Shown here in pieces: positions 1-7,173 of a stretch of DNA of 64,000 nt (positions are counted from its first letter, which is position 1; each line of letters begins with the position of its first letter). The stretch comes from Amycolatopsis sp. NBC_01488 (GTDB taxonomy: Bacteria; Actinomycetota; Actinomycetes; Mycobacteriales; Pseudonocardiaceae), in contig NZ_CP109434.1 of assembly GCF_036227105.1 (NCBI RefSeq), forward strand, positions 5,793,501 through 5,857,500. The letters run 5' to 3'. The notes beneath the pieces were generated by a model. The model saw only the letters and a list, made by a program, of their open reading frames with translations. It was not told the origin of the DNA and did not search any database. Made by a program: the position numbers and the translations under genes.

Positions 1-235
1 GCGCGATGGCCGTGAAGAACGGGTTTTCGACGTCGGAGATGATGAGCGCGAGTACCGCGGTCTCCTGGCGGCGCAGGTTCCGCGCCAGCCCGTTCGGGTG
101 ATAGCCGAGCTCGGTGGCGGCCTCCTGGACGCGCGCGGCGAGCATCGGGTCCACTGTGGACTTGCCGTTGAGCGCGCGCGACACGGTCGCCGTGGAGACG
201 CCGGCCCTCGCCGCGACGTCGCTGATGGTGGCCAC
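1..235 (-). CDS. LacI-family transcriptional regulator (N-terminal part, runs off the window)
   Basis: Only the first 78 codons are inside the window; the rest lies to the left. The GTG start at 235 is preceded by GGGAGG four bases upstream. The translation opens with a classic LacI helix-turn-helix (ATISDVAARAGVSTATVSRA, residues 2-21), then the hinge-helix region and the start of the periplasmic-binding-like core (LIISDVENPFF). Such proteins are sugar-responsive repressors that bind palindromic operators as dimers. The ligand cannot be told from this fragment. The gene points away from the sequenced genes, so its target operon is probably to the left. Confidence 0.9.
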   Translation of the reverse strand, partial: MATISDVAARAGVSTATVSRALNGKSTVDPMLAARVQEAATELGYHPNGLARNLRRQETAVLALIISDVENPFFTAIA

Positions 236-340
236 ACGCCCTCCCTGATCACTCGTCGAAGGGAGGATAGCGCTCCTGGTAGTCGTTTACCGTCCGCTTA
301 CCCTGCCGGGGGATGACCCACTTCCGGTTGCCCGCAGGGG

Positions 341-1123
341 TTACGCCGAACGGAGTCGATCACGCACCGTCTCGTCCACAGTGGAGGGTCCGCGGAAGTA
401 GGCACGCGGGGTGAGCCCGGTGAGGGCCCGGCAGTCCCGGCTGAGGTGCGCCTGGTCGGCGTACCCGGCGGCGGCGGCCAGCGCGGCCAGCCCGGGGACC
501 CGCGGAGCCAGGGCGACGGCCCGCTGGAAACGGGTGACACGCAGGTAGGTGGCCGGCCCGTACCCGACGGCTTGCACGAACCGCCGCCGCAGCCGCCGCT
601 CGCTCACCGCGAAGAGATCCTCGACCCGCGCGGCGGCGACCCCCGGCGCGGCCCGGGACGCACCCGGCCGTGTCACCGCCTCGGCGACCCGCGCCGCCCC
701 TGCGTCCAGTCTTGCGATCAACGCCGCCACCGCCGGATCCGGGGGCGGTGCCTCCGCGAGCCGGGACGCAACCGCTTGCGCCGGCGACAGCTCGCCCGAC
801 AGCAGCCGCTCCGCCAGCTCCTCCCCGGGCCGCCCCCACAGCTCACGCAACGACACCCGGCGATCGCGCAGCTCGTCGGCCGCCAGCCCGAGCACCGCCG
901 GTGCTCGGCCCGGCGCGAACCGGACACCTCGCAGCTCGACTCCCGGCCGGGTCGCCGACGACCACGCCGCCGTGTCCGGGCCCGCGACGAACACCCCGCC
1001 GTCGCCGACCACCAGGTCGAGGCAGCCGTCGGGGACGATGCGCTTCGGTCCTTCCGACGCCGACCGCCACACGCAGCGCGCCACGCCCGCCAGTGGCCCG
1101 GGTGGTGCCGCCTCTTCGTACAT
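341..1123 (-). CDS. AraC-family regulator with DUF6597-like N-terminal domain
   Basis: 260 aa from an ATG at 1123. The N-terminal half (around CVWRSASEGPKRIVPDGCLD) matches the DUF6597-type domain of a large actinobacterial AraC subgroup. The C-terminal half carries the AraC double helix-turn-helix, ending in the recognisable AAAAGYADQAHLSRD and LTGLTPRAYF segments. It is presumably a DNA-binding activator or repressor with unknown ligand. It is divergent from the NUDIX gene, with start codons only 9 bp apart. A GTG at 1138 is an alternative start but would overlap that gene's start. A good Shine-Dalgarno is missing for either choice; GGAG sits one base before the ATG. Leaderless translation is possible. 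Confidence 0.85.
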   Translation of the reverse strand: MYEEAAPPGPLAGVARCVWRSASEGPKRIVPDGCLDLVVGDGGVFVAGPDTAAWSSATRPGVELRGVRFAPGRAPAVLGLAADELRDRRVSLRELWGRPGEELAERLLSGELSPAQAVASRLAEAPPPDPAVAALIARLDAGAARVAEAVTRPGASRAAPGVAAARVEDLFAVSERRLRRRFVQAVGYGPATYLRVTRFQRAVALAPRVPGLAALAAAAGYADQAHLSRDCRALTGLTPRAYFRGPSTVDETVRDRLRSA

Positions 1124-1132
1124 ACTCCGATC

Positions 1133-1570
1133 ATGCACCCGGGGTCCGACAAAACCGCCGAGAAAGCCGCCGACGCAACCATCGACTCGCTCGCCTGGAT
1201 CCACGTCCGCGACCGCCGCCTGCTGTCCGTGCGCACCACCGGGAAGACGAAGTTCTACCTCCCCGGTGGCAAGCGCGAGCTGGGCGAAGGCGACGTCGCC
1301 GGGCTGTGCCGGGAGATCCGCGAGGAGCTCGGGGTCGAGCTCGACCCGCTCAGCTTCCGCTTCTTCGCCGCCCTCGAAGAGCAGGCCGACGGGTTCGCCG
1401 ACGGCCGGCTCGTGCGGATGACCTGCTACACCGCCGGTCACCGGGGCGAGCCGGTGCCGTCGCGGGAGATCGCGGAGGCCGCGTGGCTCACCTCGGCCGA
1501 GGCGGCGGCCTGCCCACCCGCCGGCCGGCGGGTGCTGCGGATGCTCGCCGAAGCCGGGCTCGTCGACTGA
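1133..1570 (+). CDS. NUDIX hydrolase
   Basis: 145 aa. A complete Nudix box starts at about residue 45 (GGKREL, then E52, then REIREELGV), giving the metal-binding REXXEE core. Family members hydrolyse nucleoside-diphosphate-linked compounds such as oxidised nucleotides or (d)NTPs; the substrate here cannot be read from sequence. No ribosome binding site precedes the ATG and the divergent AraC-type gene starts 9 bp away, so the two promoters must overlap each other's coding sequence, or the mRNAs are leaderless. A weak 5-bp hairpin follows the stop codon at 1573-1586. Confidence 0.88.
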   Translation: MHPGSDKTAEKAADATIDSLAWIHVRDRRLLSVRTTGKTKFYLPGGKRELGEGDVAGLCREIREELGVELDPLSFRFFAALEEQADGFADGRLVRMTCYTAGHRGEPVPSREIAEAAWLTSAEAAACPPAGRRVLRMLAEAGLVD

Positions 1571-1690
1571 GGCACCCGTTTGGGTGAAAGTTGGACATCT
1601 CGCGAATCACGGCTAACGCGCAGTGAGGTCACGGCGAGATAGAGGTCGACGCACTCGGCGGAAGTGCGCGCGACGAGAGAAGACCTCTCC

Positions 1691-2140
1691 ATGGGTGTTC
1701 CCCCCGCGATCCGGGCCAGGTCGGCCGGCAGCTTCGTGGTCGTCCTGGGCGTGCTCGCCGCCGCCTTCGTGGTGACGTCGCTCGTCGTGCCGCGGTCCAC
1801 GCGCGGTCCGGCCAAGGACCAGCCGGTCGCCGCGCCCGTCGTTCCGGCCGCGGTCGCCACCGCCAGCCACGCCGTCGTCTACGAGCTGCTCGGCGCCCAC
1901 GGCGCCCAGGACGTCACCTACTCCGCCGCGGGCTCGGCGCTCATCCAGCGCGCCGAGGTGACGACGCCGTGGTCGGCGGCGTTCACCCGGGTCGGCCCGG
2001 CCGGGCGCACCGAGTTCTACAGCATCGCCGCCCGCAACCCCGGGCCCGGCGAGCTGCGCTGCCGGATCGTCGTGGACGGCGTCGTCGTCGCCGACAAGAC
2101 CGTCGCCGAGCCGGGGCGCCAGTTCAGCTGCGCCGTCTGA
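1691..2140 (+). CDS. MmpS-like membrane-anchored protein
   Basis: 149 aa with one N-terminal membrane segment (about residues 14-33, rich in Val/Ala/Leu) and an extracytoplasmic beta-rich domain. The domain pattern (VTYSAAG, TPWS, YSIAARN, GELRCRIVVDG, QFSC) resembles the MmpS/MmpS-like transport accessory family of mycobacteria and relatives, which partner MmpL-type exporters. No mmpL gene is adjacent, so an orphan role is likely. The two cysteines near the C-terminus could form a disulphide. The next gene starts 22 bp downstream in the same direction. Confidence 0.7.
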   Translation: MGVPPAIRARSAGSFVVVLGVLAAAFVVTSLVVPRSTRGPAKDQPVAAPVVPAAVATASHAVVYELLGAHGAQDVTYSAAGSALIQRAEVTTPWSAAFTRVGPAGRTEFYSIAARNPGPGELRCRIVVDGVVVADKTVAEPGRQFSCAV

Positions 2141-2162
2141 GTTCTGCGGCAGGATCGGCGGC

Positions 2163-2909
2163 GTGAGCAACTCCGCGATCACCTTCGGGCCCGCCCTCGT
2201 GGCGGTGCTGGTCCTGCTGGCCGTCCTCGGCGCCGCGGTCGTCCAGGCGGGCGGGCTCGGCCGCGGCCGCGACGTGCTGATCGCCGCCGTCCGGGCGGTC
2301 GCGCAGCTGGCCCTCGTGTCGCTGGTGATCACCGCCGTCCTGCGCTCGGCCCCGCTCACCGGGCTGTTCGTGCTGCTCATGTTCGGCATCGCCGCGGTGA
2401 CGTCGGCGCGGCGCGCGGGCACCTGGTCGAACCTGCCGTGGACGGCGCTGGCGATCGCGGCCGGCGTCGCGCCGGTGCTCGCGCTGGTCCTGGGCACCGG
2501 CGTGGTCCCGCTCGTGCCGATCGCGGTCGTGCCGATCGCCGGCATCGTCATCGGCGGCGCGATGACCGCGACGTCGCAGGCCGCCCGCCGGGCGCTCGAC
2601 GAGCTGAAGGCCCGCCACGGCGAGTACGAAGCCGCCCTCGCCCTGGGGTTCATGCCGCGGCCGGCCGCGCTGGAGATCTGCCGTCCGTCGGCTGGGCACG
2701 CGCTGATCCCGGCGCTGGACCAGACCCGCACCGTCGGCCTGGTGACGCTCCCGGGCGCCTACGTCGGCGTGCTGCTGGGCGGCGCCGGGCCGCTCCAAGC
2801 CGGGATGACGCAGGTGCTGGTGCTGATCGGGCTGCTCGCCGCCGAAGCCGTCTCGATCCTGGTGACCGTGCAGTTCGTCGCGATCGGGAAGCTCAGCCGA
2901 GCGGCGTAG
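2163..2909 (+). CDS. FetB-family (UPF0014) ABC transporter permease
   Basis: 248 aa from GTG, with about seven hydrophobic segments. The conserved central stretch (IAGIVIGGAMTATSQA, then ALALGF and the QTRTVGLVTLPGAYVG motif) identifies the FetB/UPF0014 family. In E. coli FetA (ATPase) and FetB act in iron homeostasis and metal stress. No partner ATPase gene is visible on either side, which is unusual because fetA normally precedes fetB. The 3' end overlaps the convergent histidine phosphatase gene by 17 bp. Confidence 0.82.
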   Translation: MSNSAITFGPALVAVLVLLAVLGAAVVQAGGLGRGRDVLIAAVRAVAQLALVSLVITAVLRSAPLTGLFVLLMFGIAAVTSARRAGTWSNLPWTALAIAAGVAPVLALVLGTGVVPLVPIAVVPIAGIVIGGAMTATSQAARRALDELKARHGEYEAALALGFMPRPAALEICRPSAGHALIPALDQTRTVGLVTLPGAYVGVLLGGAGPLQAGMTQVLVLIGLLAAEAVSILVTVQFVAIGKLSRAA

Positions 2910-3579
2910 CCAGGTGCCCGGTGTCGTTGAAGCGCCGGATGATCCAGTGATCGCCGTGCAGCACCAGGTGCGAGATCGAGCCGTTGTCGGCGCCGAGGAA
3001 CGCGAACCGCTCGACCGACCGCCCGGCCTGGGCGAACACCTCGCCGATCACGCCGCCGTGGGTGAACACGGCGACCCGCTGGTCCGGGTGGGCGGCGGCG
3101 ATCCGCTTCAGCGCGGCGCGCAGCCGGGCGCCGAACCGCTCGTCGGACTCCGCGCCGGGGATGACGTCCCAGCGCTGCTCGCTCCACAGCCGCTCGACGA
3201 TCGGGTGGCCTTCGGCCGTGTACTTCCGGAAGAGGCCGTTCTCCCAGTCGCCGAGGTGGATCTCGCGCAGGTCCGGCTCGACGACCGGGGTCAGCCCGAG
3301 CTTCTCCGCCAGTGGCGCGGCGGTCTGCGCCGTGCGCCGCAGGGTCGTCACGTAGATCGCGTCGATCCGCTCGCCCGCCAGCCGGACGCCGACGCGCTGG
3401 GCGTGGTCGCGGCCCTCCGGCGCGAGGTCGGGGTCGGCCTGGCCGTCGACCAGGACGAAGGGGTTGTCCCCGCGGGCCGGGGCCGATTCGCCGTGCCGGA
3501 CCAGGAAGATCTCGGTCGCACCCGGTGGCGGGCTGAAGCGGTGCTGGCGGTACTCGATCTCCTGCTCGGGCGTGCTCAT
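2893..3579 (-). CDS. Histidine phosphatase (phosphoglycerate mutase-like) family protein
   Basis: 228 aa. The RHG catalytic motif is at residues 28-30 (FLVRHGES) and the second catalytic histidine lies in VFTHGGVIGE. This is the branch-2-like phosphohistidine phosphatase superfamily; substrates range from sugar phosphates to cofactors, and none can be assigned here. Conserved neighbouring residues (LRRTAQTA, LREIHLGDWE) support a functional phosphatase. It is encoded just downstream of the antiporter gene on the same strand (10-bp gap) and may be co-transcribed with it. Confidence 0.87.
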   Translation of the reverse strand: MSTPEQEIEYRQHRFSPPPGATEIFLVRHGESAPARGDNPFVLVDGQADPDLAPEGRDHAQRVGVRLAGERIDAIYVTTLRRTAQTAAPLAEKLGLTPVVEPDLREIHLGDWENGLFRKYTAEGHPIVERLWSEQRWDVIPGAESDERFGARLRAALKRIAAAHPDQRVAVFTHGGVIGEVFAQAGRSVERFAFLGADNGSISHLVLHGDHWIIRRFNDTGHLATPLG

Positions 3580-3589
3580 GGCCCCGAGA

Positions 3590-5473
3590 TTAGCCGAGTT
3601 GCTTGTCCACGAAACACCATCGCCAGGTCTCGCCCGGCTCGAAGCTGCGCATCACCGGGTGGCGCGACTCGTGGAAGTGCCGGGTGGCGTGCCGGCGCGG
3701 CGACGAGTCGCAGCACGCGACGTTGCCGCACTTCAGGCACATCCGCAGGTGCACCCACGTCGTCCCTTCCTCGATGCAGGCGGCGCAGGTGTCCTTCGAG
3801 CTGGGCTCCTTCTCGGTCCACTCGTGGGCCAGGTGCTTGCACGAACCCGCCGTCGCCGCCGGCGTGCGCAGTTCGCGGCCTTCGATGCCGGGTTCTTCCT
3901 CGTCCCGGTCCAGCATGGACTCTTCGATGTCGAGCCGCTCCAGGACCTTGCGCAGGACGTCGTCGTCGGCGCTGCCGGTGTCGCGGGCCTTGAGGAACTG
4001 GCGGCGCTCGACGTCGAGCAGCTCGAGCCGCAGGCGGCGATAGGCGTCGCTCGGCGTCTCGGCCAGCGCGCTCTGCCTGCCGAGCCGCTCCCACGCCGAG
4101 TCGGCGCGGTGCTGCAGCCGCTCGCGCAGGCGCTGGATGATCTCCGGCGGGTCGTCGGGCTGCCGGATCTCCTCGAGCTTGGCCAGCGCCGCGCGGGTCA
4201 TGTCGTGCAGGACGGCCGCCTCCTGCAGCGCGTCCTCCGCCGGGTCCGGCCGCGGCAGGCGCAGGCGCCGGATCAGCGGGGGCAGCGTCATGCCCTGCAC
4301 GGCCAGCGTGCCGGCCACGACGACGAACGCCGCGAGCACCAGCACGGCCCGCTGCGGGGTGTCCGCGGGCAGCACGAACGCCGCGGCGAGCGTGACCACC
4401 CCGCGCATGCCGGCCCAGGAGATCACCGCCGAGTAGCGCCACGGCCAGATCTTCTTCCGGGGCTTCGACGGCCGCAGACGCCGCTTCAGGCGCTTCACCG
4501 TGCCGATCCCGATCATCCACAGCACGCGGGTGAGGATCGTCGCGGCGAGCACGGCGACGCAGATCCAGGCGAGCATCGGCAGCGACACGCCGCTCTCGCC
4601 GACTTCGGCGAGGATCCGCCGCAACTGCAGGCCGATCAGCAGGAAGACCATGTTCTCCAGCAGGAACTGGATGGTCTGCCAGTTCAGCCTCGACGCCAGG
4701 CGCGTGGAGCCGGAGAGGATCTGCGGGGCCTTGTGCCCGAGGATGAGCCCGGCGATGACGACCGCGAGCACGCCGGAGCCGTGGATCGCCTCGGCCGGGA
4801 TGTAGGCGATGAACGGCACGGCGAACGACAGCGCGGTGTCGAGCACCGGCTCGTTCAGCCGGGCACGGACGAACGCGGCGGCGAACCCGACGACGAGCCC
4901 GACCACGGCCCCGCCGATGGCCGCGCGGAAGAAGTCGGCGCCGACCTGCCACAGGCTGACCGACCCGGCCAGCGCCGCGATGGCCGTGCGCAGGGCGACC
5001 AGCGCGGCGGCGTCGTTGAACAGGCTCTCGCCTTCGAGCAGCCGGATCAGCTTGCGCGGCATGCCGACCCGGCGGGCGACGACGCTGGCGGCGACGGCGT
5101 CCGGCGGCGCGACGACGGCGCCGAGCGCGAGGCCGCCGGCCAGCGGGAGGCCCGGGATCACGGCCCACGCGACCAAGCCGACGCCGAGCGTGGTGAACAC
5201 CACCAGTCCGACCGACATCAGCCCGATCGCCCCGCGGTTCTTCCGGAAGTCGACCAGCGACGTCTGGATGGCCGCCGAGTACAGCAGCGGTGGGAGCAGG
5301 CCGAGCAGCACGACCTCGGGGTCGAGGTGGTATTCCGGCACGCCGGGGACGTACGACGCGCCGACGCCGACGACGATCAGGCACAGCGGGGCGGGCCAGT
5401 CCAGCCGCCGCGCCACGGCGCTGACGACGAGGACCGTCACGACCAGCGCCACTATCTCTGCCGCTATGTGCAC
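3590..5473 (-). CDS. Na+/H+ antiporter (CPA1 type) with C-terminal UBP zinc finger
   Basis: 627 aa. Residues 1 to about 400 form a 12-helix cation/proton antiporter of the NhaP/CPA1 family, including the acidic core (ALGAVVAPPDAVAAS, LLEGESLFNDAAALV). A hydrophilic, partly coiled-coil linker follows (about 410-540). Residues 545-627 are a UBP-type zinc finger with ordered Cys/His ligands (CKHL, CAAC, CLKCGNVACC, HATRHFHESRHPV). In eukaryotes such fingers bind the free C-terminus of ubiquitin; in actinobacteria they occur alone or fused like this, and their ligand is uncertain. The protein likely exports Na+ in exchange for H+ at the cell membrane, with the finger as a cytoplasmic regulatory module. 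Confidence 0.88.
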   Translation of the reverse strand: MHIAAEIVALVVTVLVVSAVARRLDWPAPLCLIVVGVGASYVPGVPEYHLDPEVVLLGLLPPLLYSAAIQTSLVDFRKNRGAIGLMSVGLVVFTTLGVGLVAWAVIPGLPLAGGLALGAVVAPPDAVAASVVARRVGMPRKLIRLLEGESLFNDAAALVALRTAIAALAGSVSLWQVGADFFRAAIGGAVVGLVVGFAAAFVRARLNEPVLDTALSFAVPFIAYIPAEAIHGSGVLAVVIAGLILGHKAPQILSGSTRLASRLNWQTIQFLLENMVFLLIGLQLRRILAEVGESGVSLPMLAWICVAVLAATILTRVLWMIGIGTVKRLKRRLRPSKPRKKIWPWRYSAVISWAGMRGVVTLAAAFVLPADTPQRAVLVLAAFVVVAGTLAVQGMTLPPLIRRLRLPRPDPAEDALQEAAVLHDMTRAALAKLEEIRQPDDPPEIIQRLRERLQHRADSAWERLGRQSALAETPSDAYRRLRLELLDVERRQFLKARDTGSADDDVLRKVLERLDIEESMLDRDEEEPGIEGRELRTPAATAGSCKHLAHEWTEKEPSSKDTCAACIEEGTTWVHLRMCLKCGNVACCDSSPRRHATRHFHESRHPVMRSFEPGETWRWCFVDKQLG

Positions 5474-5506
5474 GGGGTAATCATTACCCGTCCGCCGCCG
5501 CGCGTG

Positions 5507-5691
5507 TCACCTGGCCGCCTCGGCGAGCACCTCGGCGACCAGGTACTCGGTGATCTCGCGGATCCGGCCGTCTTCGACGCGGAAGACGAAGCAGTACCGG
5601 TTGTCGTAGCGTGCCCCGGCCTTCGTGGCGACGCTGCCCCGCGTCTCGACCGCCCGAGCAGGTCGCGGCGGACCGAGTCCTTGCCGCGGAA
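5507..5691 (-). pseudogene. Remnant of a SnoaL-like (NTF2-fold) protein gene
   Basis: Two pieces of a SnoaL-like/ketosteroid-isomerase family protein are visible in different frames. The C-terminal piece (ARYDNRYCFVFRVEDGR and ITEYLVAEVLAEAAR, ending at 5507) is intact. A piece from further upstream (FRGKDSVRRDLLG, about 5654-5691) is in another frame directly in front of it. The sequence between them in intact relatives is missing, as is the N-terminal part. The left-over lies between the antiporter gene and the carboxylesterase start and has no usable start codon. I infer internal and 5' deletion, so it is unlikely to make a functional protein. Confidence 0.7.
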
Positions 5692-5728
5692 GCTGCCGGA
5701 CTTTCGGACGCGCTCCTAGGCTGGGTTC

Positions 5729-7120
5729 GTGACGACGGTGGAGACCGCGGCCGGCGCCCTGCGCGGGTCCGAACGCGACGGAGTCCGGACGTTCCTGGGC
5801 GTGCCCTACGCCGAACCGCCGGTGGGGGAGCTGCGGTTCCGCGCGCCCCGCCCGGCGCCGCCGTGGTCCGGCGTGCGCGACGCGACGAGGTGGGCGGCCC
5901 GGGCGCCGCAGCCGGAGCTGACCGGCCGCGGCTTCACCGGCGACGAGGACTGCCTCTACCTGAACGTGTACGCCCCGGCCACGCCCGGCTCGTACCCCGT
6001 GCTGGTCTGGATCCACGGCGGGGGCGGCGTGCTGGGCGCGCCGCACCAGTTCGACGCGTCGGCGTACGCCCGGCGAGGCGTCGTCGTGGTGGCCGTCGCC
6101 TACCGGCTCGGCGTGCTCGGCATGCTGCACCTGCCCGGCGTCGCCGACTCCAACCTGTCCCTGCGCGACCAGGTCGCCGCGCTGGAGTGGGTGCGGGACA
6201 ACGCCGCCGCGTTCGGCGGCGACCCGGGCCGCGTGACGCTGGCCGGGCAGTCCAACGGCGGCCGCACGGTCGGGACGCTGCTGGCCGTGCCCGCCACGCG
6301 TGGGCTCGTCCACCAGGCGATCGTGCAGAGCGGCACCGGCGTCGGCTCGGTCGTGCACACCCCGGCCGAGGGTTCGGCGATCGCTTCGGCGGTCCTTTCC
6401 GAACTGGACGCTGCCCCGAGTGACCTCGCCACCCTGCCGGTGAAGAAGATTCTTCAAGCGCAGCAACGGGTTTCGGCGGTCTCCGGGACCAAGGTGACTT
6501 ATCGCGTGGTCGTCGGCGACGAGCTGCTGCCGTCGCGCCCGCTGGACAGCGTCCGTGACGTGCCGCTGCTCATCGGGACTACGGCCGACGAGGAAGACCT
6601 GTTCAGCTGGCTGCAGTCGGGCGGCGCGAAGCTCCTCGGCGTCGGTTCGACGATGCTGGACGCGTCCGCGGTGGACAAAGCCGTCGCGGCCTACGCCGAG
6701 CTGCTGCCGGACTGGCCGGAGGACCAGGTTCGCAACCGGGCGCTGACCGCGGGGGACTGGTGGATCCCGGCGATCCGCTTCGCCGAGAGGCAGCCGGACG
6801 CCTGGATGTACCGGCTGGACTGGCGGATCGCCCCGCGCGGCACGGGCCTGGGTGCCCCGCACGGGCTCGACCTGCCGCTGGTGTTCGACGACATCCGCAA
6901 CAAGAACTGGCGGTTCCTCTTCGCCGGGCGGACGTTCCCGGCCGAGCGGCTGCAGTCGGTCGCGACGGAGATGATCGGCGCGTGGGTCCGCTTCATCGCG
7001 ACCGGCGACCCGGGCTGGCCGCGCTACACGACGGCCGACCGCGTCACGCGGATCTTCGACGACGTCTCCACGACCGTCTCGGATCCGGACCGCGCCCAGC
7101 GCCTCCTCTGGATGTCATGA
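5729..7120 (+). CDS. Type-B carboxylesterase / para-nitrobenzyl-esterase-like hydrolase
   Basis: 463 aa from GTG. Carboxylesterase landmarks appear in order: FLGVPYAEPPVG near the N-terminus, EDCLYLNVYAP, the oxyanion-hole WIHGGGG, and the nucleophile elbow GQSNGG. The elbow Ser is followed by Asn rather than the usual Ala. The protein is slightly shorter than the roughly 500 aa typical of the family. It hydrolyses carboxylic esters, but its natural substrate is unknown. There is no signal peptide, so it is probably cytoplasmic. It converges on csxA, and a strong hairpin separates the two genes. Confidence 0.88.
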   Translation: MTTVETAAGALRGSERDGVRTFLGVPYAEPPVGELRFRAPRPAPPWSGVRDATRWAARAPQPELTGRGFTGDEDCLYLNVYAPATPGSYPVLVWIHGGGGVLGAPHQFDASAYARRGVVVVAVAYRLGVLGMLHLPGVADSNLSLRDQVAALEWVRDNAAAFGGDPGRVTLAGQSNGGRTVGTLLAVPATRGLVHQAIVQSGTGVGSVVHTPAEGSAIASAVLSELDAAPSDLATLPVKKILQAQQRVSAVSGTKVTYRVVVGDELLPSRPLDSVRDVPLLIGTTADEEDLFSWLQSGGAKLLGVGSTMLDASAVDKAVAAYAELLPDWPEDQVRNRALTAGDWWIPAIRFAERQPDAWMYRLDWRIAPRGTGLGAPHGLDLPLVFDDIRNKNWRFLFAGRTFPAERLQSVATEMIGAWVRFIATGDPGWPRYTTADRVTRIFDDVSTTVSDPDRAQRLLWMS

Positions 7121-7159
7121 GGGGCACCTTCATGGCTGTCAAAGCCATGAAGGTGCCCC
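7121..7159. terminator. Bidirectional terminator hairpin between esterase and csxA
   Basis: A perfect 17-bp inverted repeat (7121-7137 with 7143-7159, arm GGGGCACCTTCATGGCT) with a 5-nt loop begins one base after the esterase stop codon and lies just before the convergent csxA stop. It can terminate transcription from both sides. There is no T-tract, as is common in high-GC actinobacteria. Confidence 0.8.
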
Positions 7160-7173
7160 CTCGTGGACTTGGG

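Noticed and set aside
98..316. 72-codon plus-strand ORF opposite the LacI start
   Set aside because: The minus strand encodes an unmistakable LacI helix-turn-helix with a ribosome binding site.
3464..5719. A 751-codon plus-strand frame opposite the antiporter
   Set aside because: The antiporter with its UBP finger on the minus strand has clear domains; this frame has none.
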